Source of the DNA: Rhizobium sp. Root1220
GTDB taxonomy: Bacteria; Pseudomonadota; Alphaproteobacteria; Rhizobiales; Rhizobiaceae
Direction of reading: 5' to 3'
Length of the DNA stretch: 64,000 nt
Assembly (NCBI RefSeq): GCF_001426265.1
Contig: NZ_LMDG01000003.1
Span: forward strand, 114,370 to 178,369
A program made the translations under genes and the position numbers. Of the stretch, positions 7,231 to 17,845 are shown piece after piece; the first letter of the stretch is position 1; each line of letters opens with the position of its first letter. The notes under the pieces were generated by a model that was not told where the DNA came from, ran no database searches, and was given only the letters and a program-made list of their open reading frames with translations.

Positions 7231-10074
7231 ATGCTCGAAAAGACCTACGATTCCGCAGCCGTCGAACCGAAAATCGCCGCGAAATGGGATGAGGCAGACG
7301 CTTTCCGCGCGGGCGCCAACGCCAAGCCGGACGCCGAGACTTTCACCATCGTCATTCCGCCCCCGAATGTTACCGGTTCGCTGCACATGGGGCATGCCCT
7401 GAACAATACGCTGCAGGACATCATGGTCCGCTTCGAGCGCATGCGCGGCAAGGATGTGCTGTGGCAACCAGGTATGGACCACGCCGGCATTGCTACGCAG
7501 ATGGTGGTCGAGCGCAAGCTGATGGAACAGCAGCTGCCTGGGCGCCGTGACATGGGGCGCGAGGCCTTTGTCGAGAAGGTTTGGGAGTGGAAGGCGGAAT
7601 CGGGCGGTTTGATCTTCAATCAGCTGAAGCGCCTTGGTGCCTCCTGCGACTGGTCGCGCGAACGTTTCACCATGGACGAGGGTCTGTCGGCTGCTGTTCT
7701 TGAAGTCTTTGTATCGCTTTACAAGGAAGGCCTCATCTATCGCGACAAGCGGCTGGTCAATTGGGATCCGAAGCTTTTGACCGCGATTTCCGACATCGAG
7801 GTCGAGCAGCATGAGGTCAACGGCAATCTCTGGTACTTGCGTTACCCGCTAGAGCCGGGTGTTACCTATGAGCATCCGGTGGCTTTCGACGAAGAGGGTA
7901 AGGCAACCGAGTGGGAGACGCGCGACTATCTCGTTGTCGCGACGACACGTCCCGAAACGATGCTGGGCGACACCGGTATTGCCGTCAACGCCAAGGACGA
8001 GCGCTACCGGTCCATCGTCGGCAAGCACGTTATCCTGCCGATCGTCGGTCGCCGCATCCCGATTGTCACGGACGACTACGCGGATCCGACAGCAGGCACC
8101 GGTGCCGTCAAGATGACGCCGGCACATGATTTCAACGACTTCGACGTCGGCAAGCGCACCGGTCTGCGCGTCGTCAACGTTTTGACGGTCGATGGCCGCA
8201 TCACCATCAAGGACAACGAGGACTTCCTCGAAGGCCTCCCAGACCCGGCAGCGCTTCATGGCGCCTGGGACGAGCTTGAGGGCAAGGATCGCTTCGAGGC
8301 GCGCAAGATCATCGTCCGCATCTTCGAAGAGGCGAACCTGCTCGACAAGGTTGAACCGCACAAGCACATGGTCCCGCACGGAGACCGCGGCGGTGTGCCG
8401 ATTGAGCCGCGCCTCACCGAGCAATGGTATGTCGACGCCAAGACGCTGGCCGAGCCGGCGATCGCTTCGGTTCGCGAGGGCCGCACCCAGCTCGTTCCGC
8501 GCAACTGGGACAAGACCTATTACGAATGGATGGAAAACATCCAGCCCTGGTGTGTCTCGCGTCAGCTGTGGTGGGGGCACCAGATTCCCGCCTGGTACGG
8601 CCCGGATGGTCAGGTCTTCGTTGAAAAGACCGAGGAAGAGGCCTTGCAGGCCGCTATCCAGCACTACCTGTCGCACGAAGGCCCGATGAAAGCCTACGTC
8701 GAGGACCTGCTCGAGAACTTCAAGCCGGGCGAAATCCTCACGCGCGACGAGGACGTGCTCGATACGTGGTTCTCGTCAGCCCTCTGGCCGTTCTCGACAC
8801 TCGGCTGGCCGGAAAAGACGCCGGAACTTGCTCGCTACTATCCGACAAATGTTCTGGTCACTGGTTTCGACATCATCTTCTTCTGGGTCGCCCGGATGAT
8901 GATGATGGGCCTTCACTTCATGAAGGATGACGAGGGAATTCCTGTCGAGCCGTTCCACACGGTCTATGTTCACGCGCTGGTTCGCGACAAGAACGGCCAG
9001 AAGATGTCGAAGTCCAAGGGCAACGTCATCGATCCGCTCGAACTGATCGACGAATACGGCGCCGATGCGCTGCGATTCACGCTGGCGATCATGGCCGCGC
9101 AGGGCCGTGACGTAAAGCTTGATCCAGCCCGCATTGCCGGCTACCGCAACTTCGGCACCAAGCTCTGGAACGCCACTCGCTTTGCGGAGATGAATGGCGT
9201 CACAAGCGATCCGCATTTTGTGCCCGAAGCGGCGGAACTGACGATCAACCGCTGGATCCTGACGGAACTCGCCCGCACCGAGCGTGACGTTACCGAGGCG
9301 ATCGAAGCCTATCGTTTCAACGATGCGGCCGGCGCGCTCTATCGCTTCGTCTGGAATCAGGTCTGCGATTGGTACCTCGAACTGCTGAAGCCGGTCTTTA
9401 ATGGTGCCGACGAAGGCGCCAAGGGGGAGGCGCAGGCGTGCGCCGCCTATATTCTCGAAGAAATTTACAAGCTGCTGCATCCCTTCATGCCCTTCATGAC
9501 CGAAGAGCTCTGGGCGCATACGGCCGGCGAAGGTGTCGAGCGGGATAGCTTGGTCTGCCACGCCGAGTGGCCATCGCCATCTTATGCCGACGACGCGGCG
9601 GCCGATGAGATTAACTGGTTGATCGATCTCGTCTCTGGCATTCGTTCGGTTCGCGCCGAAATGAACGTGCCACCCTCGGCAATCGCGCCGCTCGTTGTCG
9701 TCAATGCCAACAGCCTTACGCGCGAACGTTTGTCGCGGCACGAGGCGGCCATCAAGCGGCTGGCACGCGTCGAGGACATCGCGTTGATGGGGGAAGCGCC
9801 GAGGGGAGCCGCACAGATCATTGTGGCCGAAGCAACCGTCTGCCTGCCGCTCGGCAGGCTCATCGATCTAAGCGCCGAGAAGGCGCGCCTCGAAAAGGCG
9901 ATTGGCAAGGCGGAAGGCGAGATGGCGAGGATCAACGGAAAGCTCTCGAACGAGAAGTTTGTCGCTAACGCCAATCCGGAGGTCGTCACCGCCGAGCGCG
10001 ATCGGCTGGAGGAGCTGCTGGGACAGATCGCCAGCTTGCGCGTTGCACTGTCGCGTGTATCGGAAGCAGAATAA
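7231..10074 (+). CDS. valS: Valyl-tRNA synthetase
   Basis: 947 aa, full length for bacterial ValRS, which charges tRNA-Val with valine. The class I signature [16 protein letters not shown] (HIGH motif as HMGH) lies near residues 44-59 and KMSKS at about 591-595. The editing (CP1) domain sits between them, recognisable by [13 protein letters not shown] near residue 235. The anticodon-binding domain follows ([17 protein letters not shown]). The C-terminal 65 residues form the arm-like coiled coil typical of ValRS ([19 protein letters not shown]). It lies downstream of popZ as a separate unit, with terminators on both sides. Confidence 0.98.
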   Translation: MLEKTYDSAAVEPKIAAKWDEADAFRAGANAKPDAETFTIVIPPPNVTGSLHMGHALNNTLQDIMVRFERMRGKDVLWQPGMDHAGIATQMVVERKLMEQQLPGRRDMGREAFVEKVWEWKAESGGLIFNQLKRLGASCDWSRERFTMDEGLSAAVLEVFVSLYKEGLIYRDKRLVNWDPKLLTAISDIEVEQHEVNGNLWYLRYPLEPGVTYEHPVAFDEEGKATEWETRDYLVVATTRPETMLGDTGIAVNAKDERYRSIVGKHVILPIVGRRIPIVTDDYADPTAGTGAVKMTPAHDFNDFDVGKRTGLRVVNVLTVDGRITIKDNEDFLEGLPDPAALHGAWDELEGKDRFEARKIIVRIFEEANLLDKVEPHKHMVPHGDRGGVPIEPRLTEQWYVDAKTLAEPAIASVREGRTQLVPRNWDKTYYEWMENIQPWCVSRQLWWGHQIPAWYGPDGQVFVEKTEEEALQAAIQHYLSHEGPMKAYVEDLLENFKPGEILTRDEDVLDTWFSSALWPFSTLGWPEKTPELARYYPTNVLVTGFDIIFFWVARMMMMGLHFMKDDEGIPVEPFHTVYVHALVRDKNGQKMSKSKGNVIDPLELIDEYGADALRFTLAIMAAQGRDVKLDPARIAGYRNFGTKLWNATRFAEMNGVTSDPHFVPEAAELTINRWILTELARTERDVTEAIEAYRFNDAAGALYRFVWNQVCDWYLELLKPVFNGADEGAKGEAQACAAYILEEIYKLLHPFMPFMTEELWAHTAGEGVERDSLVCHAEWPSPSYADDAAADEINWLIDLVSGIRSVRAEMNVPPSAIAPLVVVNANSLTRERLSRHEAAIKRLARVEDIALMGEAPRGAAQIIVAEATVCLPLGRLIDLSAEKARLEKAIGKAEGEMARINGKLSNEKFVANANPEVVTAERDRLEELLGQIASLRVALSRVSEAE

Positions 10075-10101
10075 AATCAACGCTTAGTGGTATACGATTC
10101 G

Positions 10102-10135
10102 AATGCGCCCGACGCCGAATCGGGCGCATTTTTGT
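10102..10135 (+). terminator. Rho-independent terminator after valS
   Basis: Stem AATGCGCCCGA (10102-10112) with TCGGGCGCATT (10120-10130), then TTTTT. Confidence 0.88.
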
Positions 10136-10342
10136 TGGTCGGTGACGTCCGCCGCCCTCTTAGGTATGATTTTCACCGTCGGCCGCTGTTTCGTGACTGA
10201 TTTTCACACGTTTTCCAATCACTTCAGGCGAAAAATCGAAGTGTTGTTTGAAGGTTACAGAATCTATCCGGCTTGGAATTGCCGTTCTCAATCGGCGGGC
10301 GAGACGGGTACAAATAGAATTAAATTCTAAACGGCGTAAAGT

Positions 10343-10373
10343 TTGACGTGCTCGTCAATTTTTTACGTATATC
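10343..10373 (+). promoter_or_regulatory. Possible sigma-70-like promoter of the FadL-type gene
   Basis: TTGACG at 10343-10348 and GTATAT at 10367-10372 with 18-bp spacing, in an AT-rich stretch about 100 bp upstream of the coding start. The rest of 10136-10477 holds no gene I can support. Confidence 0.35.
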
Positions 10374-10477
10374 ATCCGTTAGCTCACTTTCCAATCGCGC
10401 CCGATCACCAAGTTGCCATTTGCAATGATCGCCTGCACAGTCCCGCCAAATGCAATTGCCTGAGTGGGGGAGACACC

Positions 10478-11767
10478 TTGGCATCTAGAATGGCTTCAGC
10501 AAGCGTCTTGTCGCTTGTCCTCGTTTCAACGCTGGCGCAGCCGTCCTTCGCGGGCGGTCTGGAGCGCGGCGGATATAATATCGACCTGTTGTTCGACCAA
10601 TCGCGGTTTTCGAGCCAGGCGGCGGTTATTTATGTGATGCCGCAGCGGGAATTGAAGAATGCAAAGGATACCGATCCGAGCGACGGTTTGGGAAGCAATG
10701 GTCTGGGTGGTGGTACCACCACAGCGGATGATACGGAAAACTATGCCGTTCCTTACGCTGGGATAAAGGGAGGTTTTGAAGACGTCGACTGTTTGGTTGA
10801 CTATTCAGAGCCATTTGGCGCGCATACGAACCCTGGACCCAATTGGGTTGGCGCTCAAAACAATATCGAGACAAAGATAAATAGCCACAACTACGCTGGA
10901 ACGTGCTCGTATAAGTTTGATGTTGGTCCGGGTCAGTTCCGCGTCATCGGTGGTGGCTTCTACCAGGAGATTGACGGTTCAAAGGAGCGGCTTGTTCTCG
11001 CTCCTGCAATTATGACTATGCTCGCCCCCTCGCTGGCAGGTTCGTCCTACACAGGTGTCGGTCGACTCAACCTCCAAGACAATGCTTGGGGCTGGCGTGC
11101 AGGTATTGCCTACGAAATCCCCGAATATGCAATGCGGGCGAGTCTCGTCTACAACAGCCGCGTCAAGTATGACGATCTGACGGGTACCGTCGACCTGACG
11201 CAGGTGCCTGTCGGCGCGGGGGCGTTCAGCGGGCGCGTAACCGACGTCTATGGGTCGGCAGAGGCCCCTGATTCTCTTGAGCTGAAACTGCAAAGCGGTA
11301 TCGCTCCTGATTGGCTTGCCTTCGGATCCGTGAAGTGGATGAACTGGAGCGTACTGCAGTCGATACCTCTGTGCCCGACTGCCACCAAAGGTTTGGTGGC
11401 CTGTACGCCAAACAGTCCTGCGAAGTTGACCTCTCTCGATCTCCTTTATAGGGACGGCTGGACGGTTACAGGCGGTGTTGGTCATAAATTTAACGAACAG
11501 TGGACCGGCGCGGTCAGCCTGACCTGGGACCGTGGCACAAGCCACGGATATGGGGCGCAGACTGACACTTGGACCCTGGGTACCGGCGCAGCCTATAACC
11601 CGCGGGAGAATGTTGAGTGGCGCGTCGCTGGCGCGATCGGCGTACTTACGAGCGGTTCGTCGGGTGCCATCACGCAGGATGGCGTCACCTTCGGCGACGA
11701 TGTTTCGTATTCCTTCGGCAATGATCTCGTGGCCGCCATATCCACCAGCATCAAGGTCAGTTTCTGA
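10478..11767 (+). CDS. OmpP1/FadL/TodX family outer membrane transporter
   Basis: About 429 aa. The likely start is TTG 10478, preceded by GTGGGGGAGA; ATG 10490 is the alternative. Both open a signal peptide ending at PSFAGG. The mature protein starts GLERGGYNIDLLFD and continues in alternating beta-barrel strands with aromatic girdles. A long extracellular loop contains Cys pairs (VDCLVDY, TCSYKF), and the protein ends in a strand with terminal Phe (STSIKVSF), the outer-membrane insertion signal. FadL-type barrels take up long-chain fatty acids and other hydrophobic compounds; the substrate cannot be read here. It stands alone between two terminators. Confidence 0.88.
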   Translation: MASRMASASVLSLVLVSTLAQPSFAGGLERGGYNIDLLFDQSRFSSQAAVIYVMPQRELKNAKDTDPSDGLGSNGLGGGTTTADDTENYAVPYAGIKGGFEDVDCLVDYSEPFGAHTNPGPNWVGAQNNIETKINSHNYAGTCSYKFDVGPGQFRVIGGGFYQEIDGSKERLVLAPAIMTMLAPSLAGSSYTGVGRLNLQDNAWGWRAGIAYEIPEYAMRASLVYNSRVKYDDLTGTVDLTQVPVGAGAFSGRVTDVYGSAEAPDSLELKLQSGIAPDWLAFGSVKWMNWSVLQSIPLCPTATKGLVACTPNSPAKLTSLDLLYRDGWTVTGGVGHKFNEQWTGAVSLTWDRGTSHGYGAQTDTWTLGTGAAYNPRENVEWRVAGAIGVLTSGSSGAITQDGVTFGDDVSYSFGNDLVAAISTSIKVSF

Positions 11768-11789
11768 CCACTCAAGACGGAGCAAGATG

Positions 11790-11815
11790 AACCCGGCTGA
11801 TCGCCGGGTTTTTCT
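11790..11815 (+). terminator. Rho-independent terminator after the FadL-type gene
   Basis: Stem AACCCGGC (11790-11797) with GCCGGGTT (11803-11810), followed by TTTTTCTTT. Confidence 0.85.
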
Positions 11816-11817
11816 TT

Positions 11818-12471
11818 ATGTACAGCTCGTTAATCATGCGAATCCGGCGTCTCTTTTTGTGACGATTCAGCAACAGTTTTTTACCAGCATTTGCGTAAGA
11901 TGCACGCGGGGTGGATTTGTCCATTTCCCGCCACAAACTGGGCGCAGCGCTATAGGCGGGCGAGCAAATGGCAGGCGTTGGGTGCGTGTAAACAGTATAA
12001 TGGATCGATTTTTATCCAATGAAGCGAGAGCAGGCGGACGGTCCGGGGCAGATGATGCCGGCGCAGCCGGCGTCGTTGTTCTGCTAGGCGATTTTGCCGT
12101 AGAGCTACGCTCGGACGTTATATTGCCAAGCGTTTCCGGTTCCTCGTTTTTAAGCCGGTTGCAACCGTCGAGAATCTGTTCCGGTAACGACGACACAGGT
12201 TTGGTCACAATTGGTGATTATCTTTACCTTGAGGCGGAAGCGCGCATCGCGGCTCCGCCGGAACAGGGCCGATTGCATTGCATATGGGCCGCGCAAAAGA
12301 CCGTGCGGATATGCGCAATGCCCTTCGAATTGGGGCTTTCGACAGAGGGCTTGGGGCTGGATGCGACGCGGGCAAAGGGGCCATCGAGCCCACCGCGGGA
12401 TCGCTCGCCGGGAGGAATACGTCCGAGCGCCGCAAGGCCGGGACGGGTGGAAGCGAAAGAAGCCGCGTGAA
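11818..12471. other. Long non-coding leader region upstream of exoR
   Basis: About 650 bp with no frame that has both a ribosome binding site and protein-like composition. Open frames reaching into it (for example plus-strand frames at 11.5-12.47 kb) are rich in Arg/Ser and look like shadows. It must contain the exoR promoter and leader. Confidence 0.4.
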
Positions 12472-13275
12472 ATGCTGACGTCCGAGTTCAGACCTTTCAG
12501 ATTGATGCTAGTGGGGCTTTCCATCGCCTGTTGTGCGGTGGTTGCTGCGCCGGCAAATGCGTTCGACATCAACTCGGGCGTCACGAAGGAATCCGGGCCG
12601 TTCGATCTCTTCAAATTCGGCTTCAAGGCCTACAAGAACGGCCAGAAGGATGAAGCGGTCGAGGCGTATAAATACGCCGCGGAAAAGGGGCATACCGGCT
12701 CGCGCTGGGCGCTCGCAAACATGTATGCCGACGGAGACGGCGTCGCGCAGGATGATTTCGAAGCCTTCAAGATCTACAGCGAGATTGCGCAGCAGGGCGT
12801 CGAACCTGGTTCGGAAGACACTGGCTTCTTCGTCAACGCGCTTCTGTCGCTCGCCAGCTATTACAAGCACGGGATTCCAGGAAGTCCGGTCAAGACCGAC
12901 CTCAGCCAGGCACGCCAGCTTTATTTCCAGGTGGCCTCCACCTTCGGTGTGCCGGAGGCGCAGTTCCAGCTTGCCCAGATGATGCTGTCTGGCGAGGGTG
13001 GCGGGACTACTGTGCAGCAAGCCAAGAAATGGCTGAACCAGGCACGCAAGAGCGGCCATCCTGGCGCCATGGCTGTATTCGGCAATATTCTGTTCCAGGA
13101 AGGTCAGGCCGCCAACGGCCTTGCCTTGATGACGGCTGCTCTCGATCGCTGCAAGCCGAAGGATTGTAGCTGGATGGAATCGCTGCAGGAACAGGCTTTC
13201 TCGGTGGCGACCGAAAAAGATCGCCGCTCGGCTGTGGCGCTGTCCCACAAGATTGCCGTCAGCGGCGACGACTGA
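12472..13275 (+). CDS. exoR: ExoR, periplasmic Sel1-repeat repressor of ExoS/ChvI
   Basis: 267 aa. ATG 12472 opens a Sec signal peptide (FRLMLVGLSIACCAVVAAP, cleavage near ANAF). Sel1-type repeats follow, for example AAEKGHTGSRWALANMYADG, then ASTFGVPEAQFQLAQMMLSG and ARKSGHPGAMAVFGNILF. Length and sequence (GPFDLFKFGFKAYKNGQ) match rhizobial ExoR as I know it. In Sinorhizobium and Agrobacterium, ExoR binds the sensor kinase ExoS in the periplasm and keeps it inactive. It thereby represses succinoglycan and promotes motility; proteolysis of ExoR at low pH or in the host releases the system. The ribosome binding site is weak. xth lies convergent behind it. Confidence 0.92.
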   Translation: MLTSEFRPFRLMLVGLSIACCAVVAAPANAFDINSGVTKESGPFDLFKFGFKAYKNGQKDEAVEAYKYAAEKGHTGSRWALANMYADGDGVAQDDFEAFKIYSEIAQQGVEPGSEDTGFFVNALLSLASYYKHGIPGSPVKTDLSQARQLYFQVASTFGVPEAQFQLAQMMLSGEGGGTTVQQAKKWLNQARKSGHPGAMAVFGNILFQEGQAANGLALMTAALDRCKPKDCSWMESLQEQAFSVATEKDRRSAVALSHKIAVSGDD

Positions 13276-13292
13276 GGCTACCTCACATTCAC

Positions 13293-14084
13293 TCAAGCAG
13301 AAAAGTCGAAGTTGGCGACGACAGGGACGTGGTCGGAGGGCTTCTCCCAGGCGCGCACATGCTTGTCGATGGACGTTGACGTCATCCGATCGGCGGCTTC
13401 CGGCGACAGCATGAGGTGGTCGATGCGGATGCCGTTGTTCTTCTGCCACGCGGCGGCCTGATAATCCCAGAACGAGTAGAGTTGCACCGCGTCGGTGGTT
13501 GCTCTGACCGCGTCCGTCAGCCCCAGCCCCCCGAGCTTGCGGAAGGCCTGACGTGTTTGCGGCAGGAACAGCGCATCATTCTGCCAGACACTGGGGTTGA
13601 AGCAGTCATGTGGTTCGGGAATTACATTGTAGTCGCCGGCGAGGATCAGGATTTCCTCGAAAGCCAGACGCTCGGTCGCGAATTTGCGCAACCGCTCCAT
13701 CCAGGCAAGCTTGTAGGGGTATTTTTCCGAATCGACCGGGTTGCCGTTCGGCAGATAGAGGCAGCACACCCGCGCCACCCGGTTGCCGGGCAGCGAGAAG
13801 ACCGCTTCCAGAAAGCGGGCCTGTTCGTCGCGGGGATCGCCGGGCAGGCCGCGATTGACCTCGTCGGGCTTCGACTTCGACAGGATCGCGACCCCGTTGA
13901 AGCCCTTCTGACCGTGGGTTTCGACATGATATCCCAAAGCCTGGATTTCGAGGCTGGGAAAGCCTTCGTCGATGGTTTTGATTTCCTGCAGGCATGCAAT
14001 ATCCGGATCGGAATCCTTCAACCATTGCGTCAGGTTGTCGATGCGCGCCTTGACGCCGTTGATGTTCCAGGTCGCGATCTTCAT
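13293..14084 (-). CDS. xth: Exodeoxyribonuclease III
   Basis: 263 aa, full length for the ExoIII/AP endonuclease family. It starts MKIATWNINGVKARI and contains the metal-binding Glu in CLQEIKT, the GVAILSK segment, the catalytic GDYNVIPEPHDC and the closing DHVPVVANF motif near the C-terminus. The enzyme cleaves DNA at abasic sites and removes 3' blocking groups in base-excision repair. It is convergent with exoR (17-bp gap) and lies upstream of, in the sense of transcription after, erpA on the same strand. Confidence 0.96.
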   Translation of the reverse strand: MKIATWNINGVKARIDNLTQWLKDSDPDIACLQEIKTIDEGFPSLEIQALGYHVETHGQKGFNGVAILSKSKPDEVNRGLPGDPRDEQARFLEAVFSLPGNRVARVCCLYLPNGNPVDSEKYPYKLAWMERLRKFATERLAFEEILILAGDYNVIPEPHDCFNPSVWQNDALFLPQTRQAFRKLGGLGLTDAVRATTDAVQLYSFWDYQAAAWQKNNGIRIDHLMLSPEAADRMTSTSIDKHVRAWEKPSDHVPVVANFDFSA

Positions 14085-14201
14085 GGATAGTCCTGTTCCG
14101 CTTCGTCTGTTTCTTTTATCGCGCTCCCGCGCGTGTGGACAAGACGATAAACCGGCCGGAGACGATTCTTCGGCTGGTTTGGTGCGGACGGATGAAGGCG
14201 C

Positions 14202-14534
14202 TTAGATCGAGAAGCTGGTGCCGCAGCCGCAGCTTGCGACCGCATTCGGGTTCCTGATCTGGAACGATTGGCCAAGAAGGTTGTCGACGAAATCGATCTC
14301 CGACCCGGCCATGTACACGAGGGAGAGACTGTCGATCAGCACCTTTGCGTCGTTTTTCTCAACGATGATGTCGTCGTCCTGCATGCCGTCTGCGAGGTCG
14401 AACTTGTAGGAAAAACCCGAACAGCCACCACCTTCGACAGAGACGCGCAACGCGTTCCTGCCGGGTTCCGTCCCGACGATTGCGGCGATTCGTTTTGCTG
14501 CGGCGTCGGAAAGGGTTACACTTACATCTGTCAT
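14202..14534 (-). CDS. erpA: Iron-sulfur cluster insertion protein ErpA/IscA (HesB family)
   Basis: 110 aa from the ATG complementary to 14532-14534, chosen because AGGAG lies just upstream and MTDVSVTLSDAAAKRI is the family N-terminus. The three A-type scaffold cysteines are present: one in VEGGGCSGFSYKF and two in ASCGCGTSFSI. A-type proteins carry Fe-S clusters to targets. The IDFVDNLLGQSFQIRNPNA segment is typical of ErpA. It is divergent from dgt with about 220 bp between, a common order in Rhizobiales. Confidence 0.93.
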   Translation of the reverse strand: MTDVSVTLSDAAAKRIAAIVGTEPGRNALRVSVEGGGCSGFSYKFDLADGMQDDDIIVEKNDAKVLIDSLSLVYMAGSEIDFVDNLLGQSFQIRNPNAVASCGCGTSFSI

Positions 14535-14752
14535 GTTTGCTCCTGCCGGGGTCAAGGTCCGGAGAGAATGGCTTCCAGTCGCCAGTTTCAAGCGACTGAT
14601 TTTAATAGTAGTTGCGCTTTATACCATGAAAGCGTTGGTTCCGGCAAAGTCCTCAACAAATCACGTCTTTGCCGTTTCTCCAAGCTATAGGTATGAAGAG
14701 CGCACGGCGGCGTCAATGGGCGGCGCTGCCGCATATCGAGTGACGGTGAAGA

Positions 14753-15970
14753 ATGACGATCGACAGGCATGCTTTAGGTTTCGGCAATAGCGACAGGGCG
14801 GTCTATGCGGCAGACCCCTGGTCAACGCGCGGGCGGCTTTATCCAGAGAATGAAAGTCCCACGCGCTCTGATTTCCAGCGCGACCGCGACCGTATCGTCC
14901 ATACGACCGCCTTTCGCCGGCTGAAGCACAAGACGCAGGTGTTCATCGCGCAGGATGGAGACCATTACCGCACGAGGCTGACCCATACGATCGAGGTGGC
15001 GCAGGTGGCACGCGCTCTGGCGCGGGCACTGAAGCTGGACGAGGATCTTGCGGAGGGCGTGGCGCTTGTACACGACTTCGGGCACACCCCTTTCGGGCAC
15101 ACCGGCGAGGATGCGCTGCATGAGGCGCTATTGCCCTACGGCGGATTCGACCACAATGCTCAATCGCTGCGCATCGTCACCAAGCTCGAACGCCGCTACG
15201 CCGATTTCGACGGCATCAACCTCACCTGGGAAAGCCTCGAAGGCCTCGTAAAGCACAACGGGCCGCTGCTGACAAAAGATGGAGCCGGCACGCGCGGCCC
15301 GGTCCCGCAACCGATCCTCGACTACTGCGAGATACACGACCTCGAGATCGATACCTATGCGAGCCTTGAGGCGCAGGCCGCGGCGATTGCCGACGACATC
15401 GCCTACAACACCCACGATATCGACGACGGCTTGCGCTCGGGTTATCTGACCTTCGACATGCTGGAGGAGATTCCTTTTCTCGCGGGTTTGATGGCCGAGG
15501 TGAGGCAGCGTTACCCCAGTCTGGAAGCAAGCCGCTTCACCCATGAGATCATGCGTCGACAGATCACCCGCATGGTCGAGGATGTCATCTCCGTATCACA
15601 GCAACGCCTTACCGAGATGGATCCTCAAAGCGCTGGCGATATCCGCCATGCCGATCGCATGATCGCGACCTTTTCGAATGAAATGGCTGAAACCGACAGG
15701 CAGATCAAGGCGATGCTCTTCAAGCGCATCTATCGGCACCCTGAAATCATGCGCATTCGCGCCGGCGCGGCGCAGATTGTCACGGATCTCTTCGGTGCCT
15801 ATATGGCCAATCCGAAGGAGATGCAGAGCCACTATTGGGTCGACCACATTGCTGGGCTGGCCGAAGCGGCCAGGGCGCGCCATGTCGGCGACTATCTTGC
15901 GGGTATGACGGATACCTACGCCATCACTGCCCACAGGCGATTGTTTGACCGGACTCCGGATTTGCGATAG
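14753..15970 (+). CDS. dgt: Deoxyguanosinetriphosphate triphosphohydrolase-like protein (HD domain)
   Basis: 405 aa. The family N-terminal pattern [20 protein letters not shown] is followed by [20 protein letters not shown] residues are RLTHTIEV (first His) and [16 protein letters not shown] at about residue 105. Dgt-type enzymes hydrolyse dNTPs to nucleosides and tripolyphosphate, lowering dNTP pools; this length class is usually called dGTPase-like. It begins the co-oriented block leading into argS (65 bp gap). Confidence 0.94.
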   Translation: MTIDRHALGFGNSDRAVYAADPWSTRGRLYPENESPTRSDFQRDRDRIVHTTAFRRLKHKTQVFIAQDGDHYRTRLTHTIEVAQVARALARALKLDEDLAEGVALVHDFGHTPFGHTGEDALHEALLPYGGFDHNAQSLRIVTKLERRYADFDGINLTWESLEGLVKHNGPLLTKDGAGTRGPVPQPILDYCEIHDLEIDTYASLEAQAAAIADDIAYNTHDIDDGLRSGYLTFDMLEEIPFLAGLMAEVRQRYPSLEASRFTHEIMRRQITRMVEDVISVSQQRLTEMDPQSAGDIRHADRMIATFSNEMAETDRQIKAMLFKRIYRHPEIMRIRAGAAQIVTDLFGAYMANPKEMQSHYWVDHIAGLAEAARARHVGDYLAGMTDTYAITAHRRLFDRTPDLR

Positions 15971-16035
15971 GCAGCGGTCGCCGGGGAAATGACCGGCAAA
16001 TGCCCTTGTGGCACGGCTATGCATGGAAGAGCGCA

Positions 16036-17793
16036 ATGAACCTTTTTACCGATTTCGAAGCCAGGATTAAAGCCGCCCTTGAACAGATCGATCTGGTCAG
16101 GGAAAAGCGATCCGAGCTGGATTTCGGTCGTATCGCCATCGAGCCGCCGCGCGACTCGAGCCACGGCGATGTGGCGACGAACGCCGCGATGGTGCTTGCA
16201 AAGCCCCTTGGCACGAATCCTCGTAACTTGGCCGAAGTGATCTCCGCGAAACTGAAGGAAGATGCCGACATCGCGGACGTCTCGGCCGCGGGCCCCGGAT
16301 TCATCAATATCAAGCTCGCCGTCGGCTACTGGCAGCGCCTGCTCGCTTCGATGATCGAGGCCGGTAACGACTATGGACGCTCGACCCTCGGCTCCGGCAA
16401 GAGCGTCAACGTCGAATATGTATCCGCCAATCCGACCGGCCCTATGCATGTCGGTCATTGCCGTGGCGCCGTTGTCGGCGACGCGCTGGCCAATCTGCTG
16501 GCATTTGCCGGCTACGATGTGGTCAAGGAATACTACATCAACGACGCCGGCTCCCAGATCGATGTTCTGGCTCGCTCGGTGTTCCTGCGCTATCGCGAGG
16601 CGCTCGGTGAGAAGATCGGCGAGATTCCGTCCGGTCTCTATCCCGGCGATTACCTTGTTCCGGTCGGCCGGTCACTGGCCAGTGACTACGGCGTGCGGCT
16701 GCACAACATGCCGGAAGACCAGTGGATGCCGATCGTCAAGGATCGCACCATCGACGCGATGATGGTGATGATACGCGAGGACCTCGACGCGCTGAATGTC
16801 CACCACGACGTGTTCTTTTCCGAGCGTACGCTGCACGCGCACGGCGCAGCGGCGATCCGCACCGCGATCAATGATCTGACCTTCAAGGGGTACGTCTACA
16901 AGGGCGCGCTTCCCCCGCCGAAGGGGCAGGTGCCGGAGGATTGGGAAGATCGCGAGCAGACGCTGTTTCGCTCCACGGAAGTCGGTGACGATATGGATCG
17001 TCCGCTCATCAAGTCGGATGGCTCCTACACATACTTCGCGGCTGACGTCGCGTACTTCAAGAACAAGTACGATCGCGGCTTCAACGAGATGATCTATGTG
17101 CTCGGCGCCGACCATGGTGGCTACGTCAAGCGTCTGGAAGCGGTTGCGCGCGGTGTGTCCGAAGGGAAGGCGAAGTTGACGGTGCTGCTTTGCCAGCTCG
17201 TGAAGCTGTTCCGCGACGGCGAACCCGTGAAGATGTCGAAGCGCTCCGGCGACTTCGTGACACTCCGCGAAGTGGTCGACGAGGTCGGTCGCGATTCGGT
17301 GCGTTTCATGATGCTCTATCGGAAAAGTTCGGAGCCTCTGGATTTCGATTTCGCCAAAGTAACGGAGCAGTCGAAAGACAACCCGGTATTCTACGTGCAG
17401 TACGCGCATGCCCGCTGCATGTCGGTGTTCCGGCAGGCGAAGGAAGCATTTCCGGACCTCGATGTTTCACCAGAAAACCTTGCAAAAACAGTGGCCGGCA
17501 TCTCCGATCCCGCAGAATTGCAACTGGTCGCGAAGGCCGCTGAATTCCCGCGGCTTGTCGAGTCTGCGGCACAGTCCCAGGAGCCGCATCGGGTCGCATT
17601 TTACCTCTATGATCTGGCAAGTTCTTTTCACGCTCACTGGAATAAAGGCAAAGAACAAGTCGACTTACGATTTATTAACGATAAGAACCGAGAATCGAGT
17701 ATAGCCAGACTAGGGCTGGTGTACGCCGTTGCGTCGGTTTTGAAGTCGGGACTTGCTATTGCAGGGACCGCTGCGCCGGAAGAGATGCGGTAG
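16036..17793 (+). CDS. argS: Arginyl-tRNA synthetase
   Basis: 585 aa from ATG 16036 ([17 protein letters not shown]), preferred over an in-frame upstream ATG because it matches the family N-terminus. Class I motifs: HIGH as [15 protein letters not shown] (residues about 135-150) and KMSKRSG at about 399. The C-terminal anticodon domain contains the [14 protein letters not shown] start. The enzyme attaches arginine to tRNA-Arg. The gene for the SPOR protein follows after 52 bp, as in other Rhizobiales. Confidence 0.97.
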   Translation: MNLFTDFEARIKAALEQIDLVREKRSELDFGRIAIEPPRDSSHGDVATNAAMVLAKPLGTNPRNLAEVISAKLKEDADIADVSAAGPGFINIKLAVGYWQRLLASMIEAGNDYGRSTLGSGKSVNVEYVSANPTGPMHVGHCRGAVVGDALANLLAFAGYDVVKEYYINDAGSQIDVLARSVFLRYREALGEKIGEIPSGLYPGDYLVPVGRSLASDYGVRLHNMPEDQWMPIVKDRTIDAMMVMIREDLDALNVHHDVFFSERTLHAHGAAAIRTAINDLTFKGYVYKGALPPPKGQVPEDWEDREQTLFRSTEVGDDMDRPLIKSDGSYTYFAADVAYFKNKYDRGFNEMIYVLGADHGGYVKRLEAVARGVSEGKAKLTVLLCQLVKLFRDGEPVKMSKRSGDFVTLREVVDEVGRDSVRFMMLYRKSSEPLDFDFAKVTEQSKDNPVFYVQYAHARCMSVFRQAKEAFPDLDVSPENLAKTVAGISDPAELQLVAKAAEFPRLVESAAQSQEPHRVAFYLYDLASSFHAHWNKGKEQVDLRFINDKNRESSIARLGLVYAVASVLKSGLAIAGTAAPEEMR

Positions 17794-17845
17794 CGTCACC
17801 ATTTACCCACAATGCTCTGGCATAAACCTTTGCGTTTGCGAGTGG

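Noticed and set aside
8776..9741. Minus-strand frame of 321 codons in valS
   Set aside because: valS is certain here and the antisense frame has no recognisable domain or start signal.
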